Assembly (NCBI GenBank): GCA_030615235.1
Contig: JAUWZR010000018.1
Span: 1 to 19,726, forward strand
Length of the DNA stretch: 19,726 nt
Direction: 5' to 3'
DNA from: Promethearchaeota archaeon
GTDB lineage: Archaea > Asgardarchaeota > Lokiarchaeia > Sigyniarchaeales > SOKP01
How positions within the stretch are numbered: position 1 is the first letter of the stretch; each line of letters starts with the position of its first letter. A model generated the notes under the pieces. It did not search any database and was not told where the DNA came from. It was given only the letters and a program-made list of their open reading frames with translations. Positions 1 to 8,307 of the stretch are shown here, piece after piece. A program made the position numbers and the translations under genes.

Positions 1-146
1 AAGAAAATTATACACTATATTTGGAATTTCATTAATTACTCGATAATAATCTCGGATTCAAGAAAAAATCAATTCTTAAATTTAAAAACTTCCAATCATA
101 TAATTAAATACATTCAAATTAAAAATAGAAAAAATAATATAATTAG

Positions 147-995
147 TTACACAACTCTTCTTAATTCTTGAAGCTCTTCAGGTGATTTTTGCAGGCCCCC
201 ATAAAGGATGAAAAATCCAGACAATAAAATGAAAACGGCTAAACTGGGAAATAAGGAAGCCCAGGGTGCAGTATAAAGATATAGTCGTGCTATCGAAATT
301 TCAGCACCAAGTTGGATGGTAAAAGACGATGAGAACACTAAAAGACCTATGAATGTATCAATTAGAATGGTTACTCCCATAAATAGAGGAATGTAAGGAA
401 TTACTTTTTTACTAATATCATAGAATGAGGTTCGTTCTCTCGCAATTAGATATGTAAAAAATGGGGTCCAAAATAAGCCAACAAGGAATGGATATTCATA
501 GTTATAAAAAGATAAAAAGTAACCATAAATCATTACGAACACTAACGGAACCATGAATATTGGAATTAGTAGGATTTCGGCAGATATATTTAACTTCTTA
601 TTTAATAATGCTATGGGAATCCCTATGATCAATGCACATATTAATCCAATGAGGACTACAGAAATACTTAGCTTTAAGGAATTGGGTATGGCGTAAATAA
701 TTCGCGCAAGTACGTCCCTCCCAAACATAGTTTGTCCCAAAGGATGATCGGGTGATGGAGGGTTCCATGATCCAGGATAGCTTCCAATTGCATCGGTGAG
801 CGAATAAGGAGTGAGTATCTGAGGAAATATTGAAATTATTATCGCAAAGATAATGATTCCCAAGCCAATGATCGTTAAGGGAGATTTCAATTTCAAGAAT
901 AAATAATGACCAAGTTCTTTTATTTCGGTTTTGAACTTATCCAATAAATTGTTGTTCTTTTTCATACTAATTTCAGAATTATTCATGCTATTCAT
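147..995 (-). CDS. DppC/OppC-type ABC permease-like protein lacking the EAA loop
   Basis: This 282-residue multi-pass membrane protein resembles the second permease (DppC/OppC) of peptide or nickel ABC importers. The recognisable family motif is HPLGQTMFGRDVLARIIY (residues 84-101), followed by hydrophobic segments near 110-130, 141-160, 168-185, 202-222 and 248-268; another lies at 40-62. The cytoplasmic loop that in DppC carries the EAA motif (RDYV..AR..GA...) appears deleted. Residues 184-200 run straight from one membrane segment into the next, about 17 residues short of my recollection of E. coli DppC. The conserved stretch between the last two membrane segments is also replaced. The ATG at 993-995 overlaps the TGA of the upstream permease and has a strong GAGGTGA site 7 nt before it, so the two are co-translated. 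No ATPase or binding-protein gene is visible; downstream lies only 146 bases of window. Family membership is secure; transport by the usual ABC mechanism is doubtful. Confidence 0.8.
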   Translation of the reverse strand: MNSMNNSEISMKKNNNLLDKFKTEIKELGHYLFLKLKSPLTIIGLGIIIFAIIISIFPQILTPYSLTDAIGSYPGSWNPPSPDHPLGQTMFGRDVLARIIYAIPNSLKLSISVVLIGLICALIIGIPIALLNKKLNISAEILLIPIFMVPLVFVMIYGYFLSFYNYEYPFLVGLFWTPFFTYLIARERTSFYDISKKVIPYIPLFMGVTILIDTFIGLLVFSSSFTIQLGAEISIARLYLYTAPWASLFPSLAVFILLSGFFILYGGLQKSPEELQELRRVV

Positions 996-2032
996 GTCAA
1001 CTTCACCTCGTTATCCATTTGAGAAATGCTTAGTCGCTTAGAAAAAGACTGACTCTTAACTTTTCCGAATAATATAAACAAGAGAAGGGAAATGGTAATC
1101 AAAAGTACAAAACTTATCGAGATTAAAAATAGAACTCCATTTATTGCATAATAATCAGCATTAAAAATAGCATTTAGTAAGAGTTGACCGATACCGTAGA
1201 AGCCAAACATTGTTTCGGTTACCATCAAGAATGCGAAAATAATTGCAAACCCCAATCCAACTTGAAAGGTGAACGGGACGATGGAGCGTGTTTCTCCATC
1301 TTCTAAGTGATTTAGTTGATTTATAAGATATGATCGGACTAATATAATAGTAAATACCGTGATAAAGATAGTTAAAGTTATCCATGGAAGAACTAAATGA
1401 TACAGATAGTCAGTAAGTAAATACCATTGTCCAGAAAGCAATGAATCAATAGCTCGAAAACCAGTCACTAGTGGTGGATCGGGATAAGTAACGCTTTTAT
1501 ACCCAGTTACAGGAAATATGGGAAATACATAACCAAGAAAGAATTGAAACAACATGGCAAGCAAGAAAATGGGAAATGCAAAACCTATAAGAGAAAGAAC
1601 TTGAATAGATCTATTTCCTATTTTCGATCTGGTTTTTACTGAAAATTTTCCGAGTATCAATCCTAAAAACAATCCAATAATTAATGGCAAGATTATCAGA
1701 TCCAGAGTACGAGGTAAGGTTACCAATATCAATGACTGCACAGGAAGGCCCCTAGCAAGAGAAAAAGATAATCCCCAATCACCCGAAAGCATTCTAAAAG
1801 CAAAAAGGAAAAATTGTATTATGACAGGCTGATTTAATCCTAATTGTTCCTTAATAGCTTCATATTCGTTCCAATCAATTGTTCCCTCAGGAAGGTAAGG
1901 TAAAACGGGATCACCTGGTAGAAATCGTGATATGTAAAATGAAATAACTATTGCTAGAATAAGAAGCACTAACGCGATTATGAGAGTAAAAATTAAATTT
2001 TTGTAGATTTTTTGCATCTTTAAATTGCCCAC
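992..2032 (-). CDS. DppB/OppB-type ABC permease-like protein lacking the EAA loop
   Basis: This 346-residue protein is the first permease of a DppB/DppC pair. Family landmarks are RFLPGDPV (36-43), the GLNQP/SGDWGLSF region (65-90), TLPRTLDL (105-112), FPVTGY (173-178) and, near the C-terminus, ETMFGFYGIGQLLLNAIF (273-290). Between RSYLINQL (233-240) and IVPF (251-254), where DppB carries the cytoplasmic EAA loop (DYIRTARAKG...RN), only about ten unrelated residues remain, a net loss of about 17. Everything on either side aligns, so this is a clean loop deletion and not general decay. The GTG at 2030-2032 is used here; the in-frame ATG at 2015-2017 would give a 341-residue protein and matches the usual DppB N-terminus equally well. 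The gene ends in an ATGA overlap with the next permease. An 82-base gap separates it from uvrB upstream. Confidence 0.82.
   Translation of the reverse strand: MGNLKMQKIYKNLIFTLIIALVLLILAIVISFYISRFLPGDPVLPYLPEGTIDWNEYEAIKEQLGLNQPVIIQFFLFAFRMLSGDWGLSFSLARGLPVQSLILVTLPRTLDLIILPLIIGLFLGLILGKFSVKTRSKIGNRSIQVLSLIGFAFPIFLLAMLFQFFLGYVFPIFPVTGYKSVTYPDPPLVTGFRAIDSLLSGQWYLLTDYLYHLVLPWITLTIFITVFTIILVRSYLINQLNHLEDGETRSIVPFTFQVGLGFAIIFAFLMVTETMFGFYGIGQLLLNAIFNADYYAINGVLFLISISFVLLITISLLLFILFGKVKSQSFSKRLSISQMDNEVKLT
1003..1009 (-). promoter_or_regulatory. Shine-Dalgarno site for the DppC-like gene
   Basis: On the minus strand this reads GAGGTGA, 7 nt before the ATG at 993-995 and inside the last codons of the upstream permease gene. 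It matches the archaeal anti-SD sequence well, so it fixes the start at the first of three nearby Met codons (residues 1, 4 and 11) and implies translational coupling of the pair. Confidence 0.75.
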
Positions 2033-2114
2033 TAAAATTTTAGATTTGGAATTAAATCTTATATTTTTATAAGAAAACGCAATTAATAAATATTTTCTAG
2101 ATAGAAAAATTTCA

Positions 2115-4118
2115 TTATTTTATTTTATAATTTCTCTTAGTTTCCTTGATTTTATCTCTTAAATAAGCAGCATCTTCGAATCGTAGTTCTTTGGCTGCCA
2201 GAAACATTTTGCTCTCAAGATATTGGATTATAATATCCATATCTCCTTGTTTTTCTAACTCTTCAATTTTGTCTTTTACCGATCTTTTTAATTTCTTTTT
2301 TTCTCTTTCCTTGTACTCGTGTTCCTCAGAAAGCGAATTTAAGATGTTTTTCTTAACAGTTTGAGGCGTAATATTGAATTTCTTATTGTGAACTATCTGT
2401 TTTTCTCTTCTTCTATCTGTTTCTTCAATTGCTTCTTTCATAGCTCGGGTTGTCTTATCGGCATATAATATCGCTCTACCTTCAATGTTACGAGAAGCCC
2501 TACCAATGGTTTGTATAAGCGATCGCGTGTCGCGTAAGAATCCCATTTTATCTGCGTCTAAAATTGCTACTAATTGAACTTCGGGTAGATCTAATCCCTC
2601 TCTAAGAAGATTAATTCCCACTAATACATCGTGAGTACCATCTCTTAAACGTCTTAATATTTCAAATCGCTCAACGGTTCCTACTTCTGAGTGTAAGTAA
2701 GCAACCTTTAAACCTATTTCGGAATAGTACTCAGCGATATCTTCTGACATTCGTTTTGTAAGAGTAGTCACCAAAACTCTTCCTTTATTGGCTATGACTT
2801 TCCTAATTTCATCTAACAAGTCATCAATTTGATTTTTAGCGGGACGAATTTCCACATAAGGATCAACTAATCCTGTTGGTCTAATTATTTGTTCAGCAGA
2901 TACTCCACCGCTTTTTTTAAGTTCCCAATTTCCTGGAGTAGCGCTCATAAAAACTATGTTGTTTATTTTCGATTCCCATTCTTCAAAAGTTAAAGGCCTA
3001 TTATCGTATGCGGAAGGAAGTCTCCATCCAAAATCAATGAGGTTCTTTTTTCTTGATCTATCTCCCCCAATCATTCCATGAATTTGAGGAATCGTAATAT
3101 GACTTTCGTCAGCAACTATTAAAAAATCTTTTGGAAAATAATCAATTAAACACATCGGTGGACTACCAGGTGGTCTGCCATCTAGGTGTCTAGAATAATT
3201 TTCCACTCCTTTACACCATCCCATTTCTCTCATCATTTCAAGATCAAATTTTGTTCTTTTTTCAATCCATTGGGCTTCGGCATATTTCTTCTCTTTCATG
3301 AATTTGGCTACCTGCTGCTCTAACTCTTCTTCAATTGAAATTAATGCTTTAGCTTTATTTTCTTCTGGTATTATAAAATGAGTGGCAGGGAATATCCTAC
3401 AATTTGATAATTCATTTAAAACATTATTAGAAACATAATGAATTTCTTGTATAGACTCGATTACATCTCCAAATAATGAAACGCGAATTGCGTTGTTCAA
3501 ATACGCTGGAAAGATATCGACAATGTCTCCTTTTACTCTGACTATACCTGGTTTAAACTCGATATCCTTTCTTTCATAGTTCATCAGGATTAATCTTTTT
3601 ATTATCTCCTTCCTTTGAATAGTCTGACCAACATCAAGATTCAGGGAAATTGCTGTCCAAATTTTTGGATCACCAATACCATAAATACATGAGACAGTTG
3701 CAACAATGATAACATCGTTCCTTGTTCTAATTGCATGAGTTGCAGCTAATCTTAATCTCTCGATTTCCTCGTTCACACTGAAATCTTTTTCAATATATAA
3801 ACCTGTCACAGGCATATAGCTTTCAGGTTGATAATAATCGTAGTAGCTAACAAAATAGTGAACAGCATTTTCAGGAAATAATTCTTTAAGTTCGTTATAC
3901 AATTGTGCTGCTAGTGTTTTATTTGGCGCCATAACCAAAGTAGGTTTCTGAATTTCTTGAATCATGTTTGCAACAGTGAATGTTTTCCCTGTGCCAGTAG
4001 CTCCTAGTAAAGTTTGAAAGGTTTTTCCTCTCTTAATATTATTAGCAAGCACTTTTATTGCTTCTGGCTGATCTCCACTAGGTATAAAGTCCGATTCAAT
4101 TTTGAATTTAGAGATCAT
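2115..4118 (-). CDS. uvrB: Excinuclease ABC subunit B (UvrB)
   Basis: UvrB is the damage-verifying helicase of bacterial-type nucleotide excision repair; it is loaded by UvrA and recruits the UvrC nuclease. The 667 residues are full length. Visible motifs are Walker A GATGTGKT (39-46), the damage-probing beta-hairpin YYDYYQPESYMP (92-103), motif II DESH (337-340), motif III SATP (392-395), motif V GINLLREGLDLPEV (501-514), motif VI QTIGRASRN (536-544), and a C-terminal UVR coiled coil (about 628-663) that in bacteria binds UvrC. All key residues are intact. The ATG at 4116-4118 has GGTG 8 nt upstream. Upstream lie a TATA-like box and a perfect dyad (4171-4189). UvrABC is bacterial in origin and patchy in archaea, so acquisition by transfer is likely, although base composition matches the neighbours. 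uvrA and uvrC are not in the window, and the adjacent permease and glycosylation genes suggest no functional link. Confidence 0.97.
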   Translation of the reverse strand: MISKFKIESDFIPSGDQPEAIKVLANNIKRGKTFQTLLGATGTGKTFTVANMIQEIQKPTLVMAPNKTLAAQLYNELKELFPENAVHYFVSYYDYYQPESYMPVTGLYIEKDFSVNEEIERLRLAATHAIRTRNDVIIVATVSCIYGIGDPKIWTAISLNLDVGQTIQRKEIIKRLILMNYERKDIEFKPGIVRVKGDIVDIFPAYLNNAIRVSLFGDVIESIQEIHYVSNNVLNELSNCRIFPATHFIIPEENKAKALISIEEELEQQVAKFMKEKKYAEAQWIEKRTKFDLEMMREMGWCKGVENYSRHLDGRPPGSPPMCLIDYFPKDFLIVADESHITIPQIHGMIGGDRSRKKNLIDFGWRLPSAYDNRPLTFEEWESKINNIVFMSATPGNWELKKSGGVSAEQIIRPTGLVDPYVEIRPAKNQIDDLLDEIRKVIANKGRVLVTTLTKRMSEDIAEYYSEIGLKVAYLHSEVGTVERFEILRRLRDGTHDVLVGINLLREGLDLPEVQLVAILDADKMGFLRDTRSLIQTIGRASRNIEGRAILYADKTTRAMKEAIEETDRRREKQIVHNKKFNITPQTVKKNILNSLSEEHEYKEREKKKLKRSVKDKIEELEKQGDMDIIIQYLESKMFLAAKELRFEDAAYLRDKIKETKRNYKIK

Positions 4119-4165
4119 ATATCAAACACCAAAATTATAAGGTTAATTAGAGATGAAGCTAAATA

Positions 4166-4177
4166 CAATATATAGAC
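4166..4177 (-). promoter_or_regulatory. Candidate uvrB TATA box
   Basis: On the minus strand this reads GTCTATATATTG. The TATA core lies about 50 nt before the uvrB ATG, which would leave a 5' leader of roughly 20-25 nt holding the GGTG ribosome site. It is a motif match only, in an AT-rich gap. Confidence 0.4.
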
Positions 4178-4189
4178 GATAGGTCTATA
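4171..4189. repeat. Perfect inverted repeat overlapping the uvrB promoter
   Basis: TATAGAC, a 5-nt spacer GATAG, then GTCTATA. The 7-bp arms are perfect and one arm overlaps the candidate TATA box of uvrB. It could be an operator bound by a dimeric repressor. It could also be chance, since short dyads are common in DNA this AT-rich, or part of the 3' end of the STT3 transcript. Confidence 0.35.
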
Positions 4190-4244
4190 GATTTTTTAAT
4201 CAAACATAACTTATGATTTTTTCTAAAAAATAAATACACAAATA

Positions 4245-7200
4245 TTAAGAGGCTACAGTTTCTTCGTGGATATCTTCTGCTCCTTCTTTTGTTCGGACTA
4301 TTATTATTAATATGTCGTCTTGATCGATGTCAATACCACCCATTATACTTTTGAGATCACTCGTGGTTATTGTAAATTGAATTGAACTACCCGCTCCGAT
4401 TTCGTAAATACTTTCAGTAAAATTAACTAAGGGGATATACGTACCATTGATATTTATTGAATCTACCGTAACATTAAAAATGCCATTATTTTCTATCTTA
4501 ATTAATACATTGATTGTAGCTGAAGCAGTTGTTCCAGTATTATCAATATCTATATCGTATAAGTTTGAATCAACAAATGCGGAGAAATCCATGCTGTATT
4601 GAGCAGAAGTGTTTGTAGTGATGTTTACATTTACAATATTAGAGGAATTTAATTTTAATCCAGTAATATTGAAAGAAACTAAAGCACACTCTTGTATATC
4701 TAGGGTTATATCTCCATATTCAAAAATAACATCATTTGTAAAGGATAAACTCGTGGAACTATTCAGATATAATTTATCTAATGTAATAACTTCATCTCCC
4801 GTGTTTTTGATTAAAATTTTGCCCGTTTCGTTAGCAGCTATAAAAGAAGCAGTATGTCCTTCTACGACATCAAGGATTTCAATATCTGGCTTGTCTACAA
4901 TCGTATGAACGAATCCAATATCAGAAGCTTTTGTATTGCCATCGAAATTTGCAGTCACGATAATTCCTAACTCATCGTTTACTTCAATGCCTGTTAAATA
5001 ATCTGAGGCTGTTATAGTAAGACTTTTTTCTTGCCCAGGAATTAAATTAAAGGGCACAAAATCCAATATGGATGTCCAACTTGAAGATGTAGTTAGATAT
5101 ATCGAGTCTAGCCCTAGTATAATATCTCCAGTATTTTTAACCATTAAGTTTACGTGAGTAGTACCATTATCATAAGTATATGCAAATGTTTTCTCGAGAT
5201 TAATTGGCAAATGTTTTCGAAAATCAGTTTGAATGGTAATTAGTGCTTCTGGGGAGGCTATTCTGCTTTCTTCAAGAATAGAAATTTTAAATGGATCGTA
5301 ATTTGAGGTGAATAATAACTCATCTGTGATATTATTAGGGGTAACTACGCCTATTATGTGTTCAGTTCTTAATGGATAAAATGGAAAGAGAGTATTTACG
5401 ATATTAACATATGCTGTTTGACCAGGTTCTAAAATTGGAGATCCTGAAACATAAATTATATTATTAAGTGTATTTGTCTCATTTTCGATATAGAAATCTT
5501 TCAGTATTACTGTAGTTTGTCCCGTATTCTCAATTTCGAGATTTAATTCACTCAACGACTCATCAACTTGAACAACTTTACTGTTGATTTTATTAATCCT
5601 AATATCTCCTTCTTGAGCTTCTTTTACAAATAGACTGCTTGTATCGTTAGTGAAAGTGAAAGGTGATGAATCAATCGCGATTGATTGAGCTTCTACTTCA
5701 ATGTGTACTACATCGTTTTCTTCAAAATATTTTCCACTAGATTTAATGTCTACCCAAACCAAATCATCATCAGCTGCGTTTAGAGTATTTGTTTCAAATC
5801 CTTTGCCCATATTAAAATTATAACTCTCACCGTTTATCTTTACATCATTTATTGTTAAATCTCTTAAACCTGTGTTTTTCAATTTGAAAGTAGCATAACC
5901 CGTATCGAATACTTCCGGATTTTGTATTAGAAAACTAGATTCTAAAGCAGTGTAATCAAGCTTAAACAATTTAACCATTCCATTTGATGAGGTGTATTCA
6001 GGTTTAAATACTTTGAATTCGTATTGTCCATTCTCAGGTATATGTATCACGTATCTATCCCCGTTAGTATCGACTCTTGAATGGATTGCGGCCTGATAAT
6101 ATTCAGTAAATGTTTGGGGGTTATTAGGATCTTGGGGAGGACTAGTTGGATTCCCATTAAACATTAACCTAACTAACTGACTTTGGAACCATTTTGGAGT
6201 GGGTTTCCCCGCTGAAGTGTTATAATATTCACTTTCTATGAATACAGAATTCGGAGCCCAATTATCTTCTTCCATTCCATAATTCTTATATGTTTGATAG
6301 TTATCATTACAAATCCTTACCATCCATGGCCACTTACCTTCATCACCTCCTAAATTAGGATACAGCATTCCAAAATAGACTAAGACATAGTCTGCTCTTA
6401 ATGCTTGAAACGCTTTAGCACTAAATATTTCGTCTGTTTGCATCAATGCCATTCCTGTTAAACCTATTCGAGTTTCGTTAATGGTTGCATTATCGTTAAC
6501 TGTAGTCATATTGCCTATCGGTGTTAGCCAATAACCATAATCCCACCATGAGACAACAACAGATGTACCAGGCAGATTAGTTTTCATCCAAGTTAGACTT
6601 TCTTCCCAATCGTGGTAATATCCTCCTGGCGATAGTTGACTCTGCGATAGTTGAGTTAATGCGATGTTAGAAGCGTGCATAACTTGAGCCATACACATAA
6701 TCCCAACAATGAAATAAACAGCTCCTATTTCCGATTTACCTACCATACGCTTCACTTGTCGTTTGCGTTTTCTACTAACACCTATTCTTTTTTCTCCATA
6801 AAAACTGCCAAAAATTTTTAAAACATTAACTAATCCATACGCACCCACTAAGCATGCTGCGGGGGCAAATAATAATATTATTCGAATCATACTGCCAGTA
6901 AAATAAAAAATTAAAAGTAAAAAGGTTAATAATAGGATATCTGCAACATTAGCTCTTTTAAATAAGAAAAATAATCCAAGAGGTAAAAGAGTTAGAGGAA
7001 TCAAAGTATTATAATAAAATACACTCCATGAACTCGGCATATGTTCAGCTACGGAAGCTACAATACTTATACTCTCTCTAATTAAAGGACTTAATATGCT
7101 TAAAAATCTTTGACCAAATCCAAAAGGAATTAGATTTGGTGCAACCCATATAATTACGCCTAATGTAGCGATTACAGGGATAATCCCCCACTTTATAGTG

Positions 7201-8123
7201 TTTATTATACCATTATATAAACGAGAATAATTGTTTCTATTTGTATATATAAGGTGAAATATGATTAGAAAAATAGTAAAATAAAAAACTCCACCAAGTT
7301 CCAAACTAGTAAGGAAATCACCAATTGGAAAACGAACACTAAAGGCAAATACTAATAAACCTACTCCTTCTATGCCAACGTACGCAATTAAAAGGTTAGA
7401 ATCGTATTTTTTCAGTAAAATCATAATACCGCAAACAATAGGAAGAATTAAAAAAACGAAATTGTATCCACCCCAACTTAAAGCTAAATAACCAGAAAAG
7501 ATTCCCCCTAAAATTGAATGATAGAATTTCCCTGTTCTTACTGTTTTAATAAAGAAATAAAAAGTCATTAAAGCAGCGAAAACACCAATAGTTTCATTAT
7601 CGAAAAATCCTGCCGTTGTCCGTTGCATGAAACCCGGGTTAAAAGCTAAGAAAAAAGCAGCGACTAATCCGCATCTTCTATCAAGCGCTTCTTTACCTAC
7701 GAGATAAATTGCATAAACAGATGCTCCTCCCATAACCGCTGGGAAGAAGTAGCATATATCATATAAAGATATTGGAATCCCTAAAAAATTCACTATTTGA
7801 TAAATTGCTACTACCGTGAAAGTCAATCCAGGTCTAAGGCTCCCACGGTTAACTCCTTCAGGAAACCAACTTTTTAGGTCATGCCAATTAAAATATTCAA
7901 ATATAGAATGCGTTGATAAATATTCTGCGTTGTAGTATTGTATCCATGGGTCAAATGCTTTTATTAGGTAATTACCAGACACAATCGGTGATAGCCTTAT
8001 GAAAATGGCTAAAAACACAACTAAAAAGAGAGCTAAGAAAAACACAATGTTAAATGATTTTATTGTTACGCTTGCTCTCGTACGATCTTTGAGATTTTTT
8101 AGAGATGAGAAAATATTGGACAT
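4245..8123 (-). CDS. aglB: Oligosaccharyltransferase catalytic subunit STT3/AglB with long C-terminal beta-repeat extension
   Basis: This is the membrane enzyme that moves lipid-linked glycan onto Asn of N-X-S/T sequons outside the cytoplasm. It has 1292 residues. The N-terminal part (about 25-485) carries roughly 13 membrane segments with the catalytic loop FDPW (57-60), FFDNE (173-177), SWGGYNF (216-222) and the SVAEHMPSSW external-loop motif (357-366). The soluble part starts with WWDYGYW (526-532) and a DxxKxxxM motif at D594, K597 and M601. These motifs, and the phrase VLVYFG (580-585) with KWPWMVRI (597-604), are closer to eukaryotic STT3 than to the archaeal AglB proteins I know. A very basic cytoplasmic loop occupies 451-463. 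Residues about 740-1292 form five beta-sandwich repeats marked by NTG or NNG turns at 749, 865, 996, 1106 and 1211. Family assignment is secure; the role of the extension is unknown. Confidence 0.96.
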   Translation of the reverse strand: MSNIFSSLKNLKDRTRASVTIKSFNIVFFLALFLVVFLAIFIRLSPIVSGNYLIKAFDPWIQYYNAEYLSTHSIFEYFNWHDLKSWFPEGVNRGSLRPGLTFTVVAIYQIVNFLGIPISLYDICYFFPAVMGGASVYAIYLVGKEALDRRCGLVAAFFLAFNPGFMQRTTAGFFDNETIGVFAALMTFYFFIKTVRTGKFYHSILGGIFSGYLALSWGGYNFVFLILPIVCGIMILLKKYDSNLLIAYVGIEGVGLLVFAFSVRFPIGDFLTSLELGGVFYFTIFLIIFHLIYTNRNNYSRLYNGIINTIKWGIIPVIATLGVIIWVAPNLIPFGFGQRFLSILSPLIRESISIVASVAEHMPSSWSVFYYNTLIPLTLLPLGLFFLFKRANVADILLLTFLLLIFYFTGSMIRIILLFAPAACLVGAYGLVNVLKIFGSFYGEKRIGVSRKRKRQVKRMVGKSEIGAVYFIVGIMCMAQVMHASNIALTQLSQSQLSPGGYYHDWEESLTWMKTNLPGTSVVVSWWDYGYWLTPIGNMTTVNDNATINETRIGLTGMALMQTDEIFSAKAFQALRADYVLVYFGMLYPNLGGDEGKWPWMVRICNDNYQTYKNYGMEEDNWAPNSVFIESEYYNTSAGKPTPKWFQSQLVRLMFNGNPTSPPQDPNNPQTFTEYYQAAIHSRVDTNGDRYVIHIPENGQYEFKVFKPEYTSSNGMVKLFKLDYTALESSFLIQNPEVFDTGYATFKLKNTGLRDLTINDVKINGESYNFNMGKGFETNTLNAADDDLVWVDIKSSGKYFEENDVVHIEVEAQSIAIDSSPFTFTNDTSSLFVKEAQEGDIRINKINSKVVQVDESLSELNLEIENTGQTTVILKDFYIENETNTLNNIIYVSGSPILEPGQTAYVNIVNTLFPFYPLRTEHIIGVVTPNNITDELLFTSNYDPFKISILEESRIASPEALITIQTDFRKHLPINLEKTFAYTYDNGTTHVNLMVKNTGDIILGLDSIYLTTSSSWTSILDFVPFNLIPGQEKSLTITASDYLTGIEVNDELGIIVTANFDGNTKASDIGFVHTIVDKPDIEILDVVEGHTASFIAANETGKILIKNTGDEVITLDKLYLNSSTSLSFTNDVIFEYGDITLDIQECALVSFNITGLKLNSSNIVNVNITTNTSAQYSMDFSAFVDSNLYDIDIDNTGTTASATINVLIKIENNGIFNVTVDSININGTYIPLVNFTESIYEIGAGSSIQFTITTSDLKSIMGGIDIDQDDILIIIVRTKEGAEDIHEETVAS

Positions 8124-8307
8124 ATTTTTTCTTTAATATTATTGTTAAACAGTATAATAGTTATGAAATTTAAAAGATTTTAAAACATTAAAAGATTGTT
8201 TTTTAACAAATTAATTGGTCTTGATATCATAACACGAAATTCAATTATTATAAAAATCCTATTTCATACATAAAATTATTAAAAATTTAATTATGTAATT
8301 AATAGGA

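Noticed and set aside
1..146. A search for a gene start, ATPase fragment or tRNA at the left edge
   Set aside because: The stretch is AT-rich with no open frame of useful length and no cloverleaf.
4609..4908. A 99-codon plus-strand frame inside the STT3 extension
   Set aside because: It is antisense to the beta-repeat region whose own reading frame is continuous; the composition looks like a shadow.
8170..8197. Direct repeat TTAAAAGATT (8170-8179 and 8188-8197) between STT3 and truA
   Set aside because: Ten mostly A/T bases repeated once in a very AT-rich gap are expected by chance; no clear promoter relation.
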